NCBI RefSeq assembly: GCF_026343295.1
Contig: NZ_JAPELY010000002.1
Span: 1,364,001-1,428,000 of the forward strand
Direction of reading: 5' to 3'
Source: Streptomyces sp. NBC_00083
GTDB lineage: Bacteria > Actinomycetota > Actinomycetes > Streptomycetales > Streptomycetaceae
DNA: 64,000 nucleotides
Part shown: positions 21,914 to 28,931 of the stretch, piece after piece
How the letters are laid out: the number at the start of each line of letters is the position of its first letter
Position numbering within the stretch: the stretch's first letter is position 1
Program-made: the position numbers and the translations under genes
Notes under the pieces: generated by a model
Databases searched by the model: none
What the model was told of the DNA's origin: nothing
Seen by the model: only the letters and a program-made list of their open reading frames with translations

Positions 21914-22768
21914 GTGTCCATCGGCAACTCTCCCGAAGACGACCGGCCTTCGATCGAAGACGACGAGCCGGCGATCAAGAACGACGGGCCCTCGATCGGT
22001 CGCGCCCTCCAGCAGGCCCGCATCGCCGCGGGACTGACCGTCGACGAGGTCAGCTCCTCCACCCGGGTGCGCATCCCCATCGTGCACGCGATCGAACAGG
22101 ACGACTTCTCGCGCTGCGGCGGCGATGTGTACGCCCGCGGCCACATCCGCACGTTCGCCCAGGCCGTCGGCCTCGACCCCGGCCCGCTGGTCGCCCAGTA
22201 CGACGACGATCACGGCGGCCGCCCCGCGCCCACGCCCGCCGCGCCCCTGTTCGACGCGGAACGCATCCGCCCCGAGCCCCGGCGCCCCAACTGGACCGCC
22301 GCCATGGTCGCCGCGATCGTCGTGGTCGTCGGCTTCGTCGGCTTCACCATGTTCAGCGGCAACGACAAGGGAAAGAGCCACTCCTCCGTCGCCGAGGGCC
22401 CCGCCCAGCAGAAGCCCAGCAAGCCGGCGGCGAACCCCACCCCGTCCAAGCCCGCCCCCAAGCCCACCCCGACGCCCTCCGACAGCGCGATCGCGGCCGT
22501 CCCCGCCGACAAGGTCACCGTCAAGGTCACCGCGATCAACGACAAGAGCTGGATCTCGGCCAAGGACCACACCGGCAAGCTGCTCTTCGACGGCCTGCTG
22601 CAGAAGGGCGACGCCCAGACGTTCCAGGACGCCGAGAAGGTCGACCTGATCCTCGGAAACGCCGGAGCGATCGAGCTCTACGTCAACGGCAAGAAGATCG
22701 ACAGCAAGTTCGACGACGGCCAGGTCGAGCGCCTCAGCTACACCAAGGGCGACCCCCAGGTCGGCTGA
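21914..22768 (+). CDS. RodZ-like protein: cytoplasmic HTH, one membrane span, DUF4115
   Basis: The 284-residue protein starts with an acidic tail, then a Cro/C1-type HTH_25 domain (about 28-95; SIGRALQQARIAAGLTVDEV opens it). A single hydrophobic segment (about 130-153) is followed by a Pro/Lys/Thr linker and a DUF4115 domain (about 200-280) expected outside the membrane. This is the RodZ layout. RodZ links MreB to the wall machinery in rods; in Streptomyces an involvement in sporulation-wall synthesis is inference. GTG at 21914 is the start. It sits between ftsK and rimO on the same strand and a stem-loop follows its stop. Confidence 0.85.
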   Translation: MSIGNSPEDDRPSIEDDEPAIKNDGPSIGRALQQARIAAGLTVDEVSSSTRVRIPIVHAIEQDDFSRCGGDVYARGHIRTFAQAVGLDPGPLVAQYDDDHGGRPAPTPAAPLFDAERIRPEPRRPNWTAAMVAAIVVVVGFVGFTMFSGNDKGKSHSSVAEGPAQQKPSKPAANPTPSKPAPKPTPTPSDSAIAAVPADKVTVKVTAINDKSWISAKDHTGKLLFDGLLQKGDAQTFQDAEKVDLILGNAGAIELYVNGKKIDSKFDDGQVERLSYTKGDPQVG

Positions 22769-22774
22769 TCCCGG

Positions 22775-22828
22775 GGCCCACGACCCCCCGCGGAGGGACC
22801 CACGACCCTCGCGGCGGGGGCGTGGGCC
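22775..22828 (+). terminator. Probable terminator before rimO
   Basis: A long imperfect stem (GGCCCACG plus a C-run, 22775-22789, against a G-run plus CGTGGGCC, 22816-22828) with one bulge lies between the RodZ-like stop and the rimO start. CCCACGACCC is repeated within it. Confidence 0.5.
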
Positions 22829-22850
22829 AGGACAAAGTAGTCTTGAGACC

Positions 22851-24320
22851 ATGCCCGAACGCCGCACCGTCGCCCTTGTCACTCTTGGCTGCGCCCGTAA
22901 CGAGGTGGACTCGGAGGAGCTCGCAGGCCGCTTGGCAGCGGACGGCTGGGAGCTCGTCGAGGACGCATCGGACGCGGACGTCGCCGTCGTCAACACCTGT
23001 GGATTCGTCGAAGCCGCCAAGAAGGACTCCGTCGACGCCCTCCTCGAAGCCAACGATCTGAAGGACCACGGCCGCACTCAGGCCGTCGTCGCGGTCGGCT
23101 GCATGGCCGAGCGGTACGGCAAGGACCTCGCCGAGGCGCTCCCCGAGGCCGACGGCGTCCTCGGCTTCGACGACTACGCCGACATCTCCGACCGCCTCCA
23201 GACCATCCTCAACGGCGGCATCCACGCCTCGCACACCCCCCGTGACCGGCGCAAGCTGCTCCCCATCAGCCCCGCCGAGCGCCAGGCCGCCCCCGACGTG
23301 GCGCTGCCCGGACACGCGCAGGACACCCCGCCCGAGGACCTCCCCGAAGGCCTCGCCCCCGCCTCCGGTCCGCGCGCCCCGCTGCGCCGCCGGCTCGACA
23401 CCAGCCCCGTCGCCTCCGTGAAGCTGGCCTCCGGCTGCGACCGGCGCTGCTCGTTCTGCGCCATCCCCTCCTTCCGCGGCTCGTTCATCTCGCGCCGCCC
23501 CAGCGACGTGCTCGGCGAGACGCGCTGGCTGGCCGAGCAGGGCGTCAAGGAGGTCATGCTGGTCTCCGAGAACAACACCTCCTACGGCAAGGACCTCGGC
23601 GACATCCGGCTCCTGGAGACCCTGCTGCCCGAGCTCGCCGAGGTCGACGGCATCGAGCGGGTCCGCGTCAGCTACCTCCAGCCCGCCGAGATGCGGCCCG
23701 GCCTCATCGACGTCCTCACCTCGACCGACAAGGTCGTGCCCTACTTCGACCTCTCCTTCCAGCACTCCGCGCCCGCCGTGCTGCGCGCCATGCGCCGCTT
23801 CGGCGACACCGACCGGTTCCTCGAACTGCTCGACACGATCCGCGCCAAGGCCCCCACCGCCGGCGTCCGCTCCAACTTCATCGTGGGCTTCCCCGGCGAG
23901 ACCGAGGAGGACTTCAAGGAGCTGGAACGCTTCCTCACCGCGGCCCGCCTCGATGCCATCGGCGTCTTCGGCTACTCCGACGAGGAGGGCACCGAAGCGC
24001 TCGGCTACGAGAACAAGCTCGACGACGACACCATCGCCGCGCGCCTGGCCCACCTGTCGCGCCTCGCCGAGGAGCTCACCGCGCAGCGCGCCGAGGAGCG
24101 CATCGGCGACACGGTGCGCGTCCTGGTCGAGAGCATCGACGACGAGGACGGCGCGGTCGGCCGCGCCGAGCACCAGGCACCCGAGACCGACGGCCAAGTG
24201 ATCTTCACTGAGAGCGCGGGACTTGCGCCCGGCCGTATCGTCGAGGCCAAGGTCGTCGCTACCGAAGGTGTCGACCTCGTGGTCGAGTTGGTTGGCGGGG
24301 CTGAGGAGGCGGGCAGATGA
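22851..24320 (+). CDS. rimO: Ribosomal protein uS12 methylthiotransferase RimO
   Basis: RimO is a radical-SAM enzyme that adds a methylthio group to an aspartate of ribosomal protein S12. The 489-residue product has the N-terminal UPF0004 domain with its three cluster cysteines (GCARNEVDSEEL, NTCGFVEAAKKDSVD, VGCMAERYG), the radical-SAM motif CDRRCSFC at about 198-205, and a C-terminal TRAM domain. The KKDSVD and CDRRCSFC forms distinguish it from MiaB, which is encoded separately at 51293. Its stop overlaps the pgsA start (ATGA), indicating translational coupling. Confidence 0.94.
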   Translation: MPERRTVALVTLGCARNEVDSEELAGRLAADGWELVEDASDADVAVVNTCGFVEAAKKDSVDALLEANDLKDHGRTQAVVAVGCMAERYGKDLAEALPEADGVLGFDDYADISDRLQTILNGGIHASHTPRDRRKLLPISPAERQAAPDVALPGHAQDTPPEDLPEGLAPASGPRAPLRRRLDTSPVASVKLASGCDRRCSFCAIPSFRGSFISRRPSDVLGETRWLAEQGVKEVMLVSENNTSYGKDLGDIRLLETLLPELAEVDGIERVRVSYLQPAEMRPGLIDVLTSTDKVVPYFDLSFQHSAPAVLRAMRRFGDTDRFLELLDTIRAKAPTAGVRSNFIVGFPGETEEDFKELERFLTAARLDAIGVFGYSDEEGTEALGYENKLDDDTIAARLAHLSRLAEELTAQRAEERIGDTVRVLVESIDDEDGAVGRAEHQAPETDGQVIFTESAGLAPGRIVEAKVVATEGVDLVVELVGGAEEAGR

Positions 24321-24985
24321 CCGGAGTCCCGGCGTCGACGGCGGGCGGTACCGGCCGTGCGCCGGCGCCCGGCGGCAAGCTGGGTGCTGCGGCCGTCAAC
24401 CAGGCCAGCCTCTGGAACATCGCCAACATCCTCACCATGATCCGGCTCGTGCTCGTGCCGGGCTTCGTGATGCTGCTGCTCGCGGACGGCGGATACGACC
24501 CGGGGATGCGGGCGTGGGCGTGGGCGGCCTTCGCCGTCGCCATGATCACGGACATCTTCGACGGCCATCTGGCGCGCACGTACAACCTCGTCACCGACTT
24601 CGGGAAGATCGCCGACCCGATCGCCGACAAGGCGATCATGGGGGCGGCGCTGATCTGCCTCTCCCTCCTCGGTGATCTGCCCTGGTGGGTCACGGGCGTC
24701 ATCCTCTTCCGGGAACTGGGCATCACGCTCATGCGTTTCTGGGTCATCCGGCACGGAGTGATTCCGGCCAGCCGGGGCGGCAAGCTCAAGACCCTCGCGC
24801 AGGGCACCGCGACCGGCATGTACGTCCTCGCCCTCACCGGCCCGCTGGCGACCCTGCGGTTCTGGGTGATGGCGCTCGCCGTGGTGCTCACGGTGGTCAC
24901 GGGCCTCGACTACGTGCGCCAGGCGATCGTGCTGAGGCGCCAGGGGCTCGCCGCGCAGCGCGCCGACGCGGGGCCGGTGTCGTGA
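24317..24985 (+). CDS. pgsA: CDP-diacylglycerol-glycerol-3-phosphate 3-phosphatidyltransferase
   Basis: This integral membrane enzyme of phospholipid synthesis makes phosphatidylglycerophosphate. The 222-residue sequence has the CDP-alcohol phosphatidyltransferase motif D-x2-DG-x2-AR-x8-G-x3-D-x3-D (DIFDGHLAR ... DFGKIADPIADK, about 76-102) and several hydrophobic helices. It starts at ATG 24317, inside the end of rimO, and its stop overlaps the cinA GTG (GTGA), so rimO-pgsA-cinA form one coupled unit. Substrate specificity among PgsA paralogues cannot be fixed from sequence alone. Confidence 0.9.
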   Translation: MTGVPASTAGGTGRAPAPGGKLGAAAVNQASLWNIANILTMIRLVLVPGFVMLLLADGGYDPGMRAWAWAAFAVAMITDIFDGHLARTYNLVTDFGKIADPIADKAIMGAALICLSLLGDLPWWVTGVILFRELGITLMRFWVIRHGVIPASRGGKLKTLAQGTATGMYVLALTGPLATLRFWVMALAVVLTVVTGLDYVRQAIVLRRQGLAAQRADAGPVS

Positions 24986-25491
24986 GCGAAGCGGCCGAGG
25001 TGCTCCGTCTGCTCACGGAGCGTGAACAGACGCTCGCGGTCGCGGAGTCCCTGACGGGCGGTCTGGTGGCGGCCGAGCTGACCTCGGTGCCGGGAGCCTC
25101 ACACGCCTTCCGCGGCTCCGTGACGGCGTACGCCACCGCGCTCAAGCGCCACGTCCTGGGTGTCGACGGGACCCTCCTGGACGAGCGCGGAGCGGTCGAT
25201 CCCGACGTCGCGCTGCAGATGGCGGCGGGGGTACGCGAGGCGCTCGGCGCCAGCTGGGGCATCGCGACGACGGGGGTCGCCGGACCCGAACCACAGGACG
25301 GCCAACCGGTCGGCACCGTATACGTTTCGGCCGTTGGCCCGGCGGGCGCGACAAAAACTGTCGCATTGCGGTTGAACGGCGACCGGGCGGAAATCCGTAG
25401 GGAGAGTGTACGCAGCGTGCTCGAACTGCTCTCCAGTGAACTCCGCAAGGCTGGGCGGGCACAGGATACGGAACAGAACGGGGGGATTTGA
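24982..25491 (+). CDS. cinA: Nicotinamide-nucleotide amidohydrolase (CinA C-terminal domain protein)
   Basis: This 169-residue protein consists only of the CinA C-terminal (PncC) domain, with LAVAESLTGGLVAAELT near the N-terminus and TTGVAGPEPQDGQPVGTVY in the middle. The domain deamidates NMN in pyridine nucleotide salvage. The N-terminal COG1058 domain of full-length CinA is absent, as usual in actinobacteria. GTG at 24982 overlaps the pgsA stop by four bases. The neighbouring clgR gene downstream matches mycobacterial and corynebacterial order. Confidence 0.9.
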   Translation: MSEAAEVLRLLTEREQTLAVAESLTGGLVAAELTSVPGASHAFRGSVTAYATALKRHVLGVDGTLLDERGAVDPDVALQMAAGVREALGASWGIATTGVAGPEPQDGQPVGTVYVSAVGPAGATKTVALRLNGDRAEIRRESVRSVLELLSSELRKAGRAQDTEQNGGI

Positions 25492-25600
25492 TGTTTGCAG
25501 CCCTGAGTGAACACGACATCGCTCCCCGCACGGCCGCGGCGCGAGGCGGTACGGTGGGGCGTGAAGGATGCGGCTACGCGGTCCGAGGAGGGAGCCACCG

Positions 25601-25990
25601 ATGATTCTGCTCCGTCGCCTGCTGGGTGACGTGCTGCGTCGGCAGCGCCAGCGCCAGGGCCGTACTCTGCGCGAAGTCTCCTCGTCCGCCCGAGTCTCAC
25701 TCGGCTATCTCTCCGAGGTGGAGCGGGGGCAGAAGGAGGCATCCTCCGAGCTGCTCTCCGCCATCTGCGACGCGCTTGACGTACGGATGTCCGAGCTCAT
25801 GCGAGAAGTGAGCGACGAGCTGGCACTCGCCGAGCTCGCTGCCTCTGCGGCAGCGAGTGATCCGGTGCCGGTGCGTGCGCCGGTACGTCCGATGCTCAAT
25901 TCGATCTCCGTGACGTCGGTGACTGGTGTGCCGACCGAGCGGGTGACGATCAAGGCGCCCGCGGAAGCGGTGGACGTCGTCGCGGCCTGA
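25601..25990 (+). CDS. clgR: XRE-family regulator ClgR
   Basis: The 129-residue regulator has a helix-turn-helix at about 8-65 ending in SLGYLSEVERGQKEASSELL, very close to ClgR of other actinobacteria. ClgR activates clp protease and lon genes. The C-terminus is VVAA; a terminal Ala-Ala has been described as the ClpP recognition tag of Streptomyces ClgR, so the protein is likely an unstable activator under feedback from its own target. ATG 25601 has GAGGAGGGAG six bases upstream. Position after pgsA-cinA matches clgR in Mycobacterium and Corynebacterium. A terminator hairpin follows. Confidence 0.88.
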   Translation: MILLRRLLGDVLRRQRQRQGRTLREVSSSARVSLGYLSEVERGQKEASSELLSAICDALDVRMSELMREVSDELALAELAASAAASDPVPVRAPVRPMLNSISVTSVTGVPTERVTIKAPAEAVDVVAA

Positions 25991-26016
25991 CCCCCAGGTA
26001 CGCGCACAGGCTTGTA

Positions 26017-26055
26017 CTGAGCCCCGCAGGTCCTACGGTGACCGGCGGGGCTCAG
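26017..26055 (+). terminator. Terminator after clgR
   Basis: An 11-bp perfect stem, CTGAGCCCCGC (26017-26027) with GCGGGGCTCAG (26045-26055), begins 27 bases after the clgR stop. Confidence 0.8.
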
Positions 26056-26216
26056 CCCTTTCCGGTCGCTTGTCCCACCGCGCCCCCTTCGGGGCTTCTG
26101 TGGCAGGGTGGTAGGAGATCGTGCAAACGTCCGGATGTTCCGTACGAGTGTTCCCCCTTGTGCGTGGTGTCGCGGGCGTTCTGTCCGAGTGCGTCCCGTC
26201 CACGTGGAGGAAAAGC

Positions 26217-26687
26217 ATGTCCTACATCAAGAGCCCGCTGTCCGACACCGACCTCAAGGTGGTCGGGGACGCTCTGCAGGGGGCGCTGGTGGATCTCGTC
26301 GACCTGTCGCTCGTCGCCAAGCAGGTCCACTGGAACGTGGTCGGCCCCCGCTTCCGCTCCGTCCACCTCCAGCTCGACGAGGTCGTCACCACCGCGCGGC
26401 TCCACTCCGACACCGTCGCCGAACGGGCCTCCGCCATCGGCGTCAGCCCCGACGGGCGGGCCGTGACGGTGGCGAAGTCCAGCGCGATCACCACCGTGCC
26501 GGAAGGCTGGATCAAGGACACCGACGCCGTGAAGGTCCTCGTGGACGCCCTCGGCGTGGTCATCGGCCGGATGCGCGAGCGCATCGCGGCGACCGACGAG
26601 CCCGACCCGATCACCCAGGACATCCTCATCGGCCTCACCGCCGACCTGGAGAAGCACGCCTGGATGTTCCAGGCCGAGACCGTCTGA
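26217..26687 (+). CDS. dpsB: Dps-family ferritin-like protein
   Basis: The 156-residue protein is a four-helix Dps/miniferritin with QVHWNVVGPRFRSVHLQLDE (about 40-59) carrying ferroxidase-centre residues. Dps dodecamers oxidise and store iron and condense DNA. Start ATG 26217 has GGAGG six bases upstream. Short tails on both ends, without a lysine-rich extension, fit the DpsB type of S. coelicolor, which also lies near clgR/cinA by my recollection; the A/B/C paralogue assignment is less certain than the family. A long leader separates it from the clgR terminator. Confidence 0.85.
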   Translation: MSYIKSPLSDTDLKVVGDALQGALVDLVDLSLVAKQVHWNVVGPRFRSVHLQLDEVVTTARLHSDTVAERASAIGVSPDGRAVTVAKSSAITTVPEGWIKDTDAVKVLVDALGVVIGRMRERIAATDEPDPITQDILIGLTADLEKHAWMFQAETV

Positions 26688-26888
26688 GCCGTCTGAGCCG
26701 GCTGAATCGAGCGCACCGCGCCGAGGCACGGGCGCCGCACGCACGGGCGGGAGCGCACCGTGCGGGGGCGGGGATGTCCGCAGTGAAGCGTGGGAGACGT
26801 GGAGCGCGCCGGGCCTGCACCCGGTGCGCCCTCCCGGCGGGCCGGCCGGCGGTCTAGCGTCGGCCCGAGGAGCCCGAGGAGGCGGCCC

Positions 26889-27152
26889 ATGACGGTGATG
26901 GTGCGTTGGGTGCCCGCGCTGGCGGTCGCGGCGCTGTGGTGGTGGGCCGTGCTGCGTCTGCTGCTGATACCCGGGCAGACCGGGTTCGTCGAGGGCGCGA
27001 TGGTCGCCGGCGGCTGGGGGCTGAGCCTGCTGCCGGTGCATGTGACGGCCCTGCCCGCCACCTCAGGGCCACGGCCGCGCTCCGGCCAGGAACCACGCCC
27101 TACCAGGGCATGGCGACGCCACCGTTCGGACGCAGGATCTGGCCCGTCGTGA
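26889..27152 (+). CDS. Small putative membrane protein
   Basis: An 87-residue frame starts at ATG 26889 after a GAGGAGGCGG ribosome site. It has one or two hydrophobic stretches (about 6-27 with a WWWAVL segment, and about 35-50) and a polar, Arg-rich tail. The last 53 bp overlap the convergent SDR gene on the other strand, so the tail may be partly fortuitous. No family was recognised. The ribosome site and hydrophobic character support a real gene, but weakly. Confidence 0.45.
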   Translation: MTVMVRWVPALAVAALWWWAVLRLLLIPGQTGFVEGAMVAGGWGLSLLPVHVTALPATSGPRPRSGQEPRPTRAWRRHRSDAGSGPS

Positions 27153-27864
27153 ACGACGAGGCGTCCGCCGCGAGGTGCAGCACGGCGTGCGCGACGTCCT
27201 CGGGGCGGCCGAGCGTGCCGAGCGGGGAGAGCCGCATCATCATCGACTCGATCTGCTCCTGCTGCGCGGAGGCGTGCTGGTCGGTCATCGGGGTGCGGAC
27301 CCAGCCGGGAGCCACCGCGTTGACGCGGATCCCGTACGGGCCGAGCTCGGAGGCGAGCGTCTTGGTGAGCTGTACCACCGCCGCCTTGGAGACGCTGTAG
27401 CAGAACAGGCCCGGCCGCGCGGAGTCCACGGCCCCCGACGCCATGGTGACGAGAGACCCCCGGATGCCGTGCGCGATCATCGTCCGGGCCGCTTCCTGGC
27501 AGGTGTGCAGCACACCGCGGAAATTGACGGCGAGCACCCGGTCCAGGTCGACGTCGTCGGTGTCCAGGACCGAACTCGTGTGCATGACACCGGCGATCGC
27601 GGCCACGACATGGACCGGCCCGGCGGCGGCCAGGGCGGCCTTGACCTGCGCCCGGTCCGCGACGTCCAGCGGGTGGACGTACGCGGTGCCGCCCGCCTTC
27701 GTGATCAGTGCCCGGGTCTCGTCGAGCCCCACCTCGTCGCGGTCCGCACAGTGCACCACGGCACCGGCCTCCGCGAGCAGCAGCGCGCCGGCCCGCCCGA
27801 TCCCACTGGCCGCCCCCGTGACGAAGGCCGCGCGATCACCGAGGTCGTACGCCGTGAGAGCCAT
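27100..27864 (-). CDS. Short-chain dehydrogenase/reductase
   Basis: The 254-residue classical SDR has the Rossmann motif TGAASGIG near residue 16, an NFRG segment, catalytic Ser in TMASGAV and YSVSK with catalytic Tyr and Lys, and a C-terminal GGVAMPW end. CADRD after the second strand (acidic residue) suggests an NAD(H) preference. ATG 27864 is the natural start; frames extending further upstream run over nei and lack SDR similarity. The substrate is unknown. It is co-directional with nei and lhr, 79 bp downstream of nei. Confidence 0.88.
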   Translation of the reverse strand: MALTAYDLGDRAAFVTGAASGIGRAGALLLAEAGAVVHCADRDEVGLDETRALITKAGGTAYVHPLDVADRAQVKAALAAAGPVHVVAAIAGVMHTSSVLDTDDVDLDRVLAVNFRGVLHTCQEAARTMIAHGIRGSLVTMASGAVDSARPGLFCYSVSKAAVVQLTKTLASELGPYGIRVNAVAPGWVRTPMTDQHASAQQEQIESMMMRLSPLGTLGRPEDVAHAVLHLAADASSFTTGQILRPNGGVAMPW

Positions 27865-27943
27865 GCCGGGACGGTACGTCCGGATCTGACGACCCGTCAA
27901 TAAGCGTGCGGGGTACGGGCGGAGGGGCCGCGCGGCGAAGGCG

Positions 27944-28711
27944 TCAAAGGGCGGGGGCGGGCTGGCACTTGGGGCACCAGTAGGTGGGGCGCTCGCGGCC
28001 GGACGGGTCGCGTTGCGCCGCGGTACGGATCGGGGTGCGGCAGCGCGGACACGGCCTCCCGGCCCGGCCGTAGAGGTACTTCTGGCGCACCGGCCGGTCC
28101 TTGTTGGCCTCCAGGAGCTGCTTCGCGACGGCCACGAGACGCTCGGGCGCGGGCACCTCACCGACCGCCAGCCACGGCACCACGCGCAGCGCGAAGCAGA
28201 TCTCCGACTTGAACACATTGCCCACCCCGGCCAGATTGCGCTGGTCGAGCAGGGCCTCACCCACGGGGCGCGCGGGATCCCTGAGGAGGTTGCGCAGCGC
28301 CACGTCCGCGTCCCAGTCGGGGCCGAGCAGATCGGGCCCGAGATGACCGACCGCCGCTGCCTCGTCCGCGGTGCGGAGCAGTTCGAGCACGGGCAGCCGG
28401 TAGCCGACCGCCGTGTGCTCCGCGTTCCCCAGGATCGCCCGGATCTGGAACGCGGGGCCGCCGTTCCAGCGCTCACCCGGCGCGAAGATCCGCCAGGACC
28501 CGTCCATCCGCAAGTGGGAGTGCAGGGTGAGGCCGCCCTCGATCCGCGTCAGGAGATGCTTGCCGCGCGGCGTGACATCGAGCACGCTCCGCCCGGTCAG
28601 ATCCGCCGTGGCGAACCGGGGAACCCGCAGGTCGGAACGGGTGAGGACCTGACCGGCCAGCGCGGCGTGCAACCGCTTCGCGGCCTGGTAGACGGTGTCA
28701 CCTTCGGGCAT
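27944..28711 (-). CDS. nei: Endonuclease VIII-type DNA glycosylase (Nei/Fpg family)
   Basis: This is a base-excision glycosylase/AP lyase for oxidised bases. The 255-residue protein begins MPEGDTV, with Pro2/Glu3 as catalytic residues. It has the helix-two-turn-helix region (DQRNLAGVGNVFKSE, about 157-171) and a C-terminal zinc finger CPRC ... CPKC (about 220-250). It is encoded downstream of lhr on the same strand, an arrangement also known in mycobacteria, which suggests a joint repair role. A 220-bp repeat-bearing gap separates the two. Confidence 0.92.
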   Translation of the reverse strand: MPEGDTVYQAAKRLHAALAGQVLTRSDLRVPRFATADLTGRSVLDVTPRGKHLLTRIEGGLTLHSHLRMDGSWRIFAPGERWNGGPAFQIRAILGNAEHTAVGYRLPVLELLRTADEAAAVGHLGPDLLGPDWDADVALRNLLRDPARPVGEALLDQRNLAGVGNVFKSEICFALRVVPWLAVGEVPAPERLVAVAKQLLEANKDRPVRQKYLYGRAGRPCPRCRTPIRTAAQRDPSGRERPTYWCPKCQPAPAL

Positions 28712-28760
28712 GGGTCAATTGTGCCGGGTTGCCTTCGGCGATGCGTCGACTGTGCGGGGT

Positions 28761-28908
28761 GCCGTGCGGCGAGGGGTGCTGTGTGCGGTTGCCGTGCGGC
28801 GAGGGGTGTCCTGTGCCGGTTGCCCGGCGGCGGGGCGTCCACCGTGTGCCGAGGGGCGGGAGCGCGCGGCTCGCTGCCCCGGGTGGGGGCGCGGCTCGCT
28901 GCCCCGGG
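28761..28908. repeat. Two short direct repeats in the lhr-nei gap
   Basis: GCCGTGCGGCGAGGGGTG occurs at 28761-28778 and again at 28791-28808 (period 30). GCGCGGCTCGCTGCCCCGGG occurs at 28864-28883 and 28889-28908 (period 25). The gap has no supportable gene. Confidence 0.7.
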
Positions 28909-28931
28909 GCGGCCGGGCGGGGCGGGGCGGG

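Noticed and set aside
25511..25534. Possible ClgR operator (GTTCGC-N5-GCG type) upstream of clgR
   Set aside because: The nearest string (CATCGC-N5-CAC region) matches too poorly to claim autoregulation.
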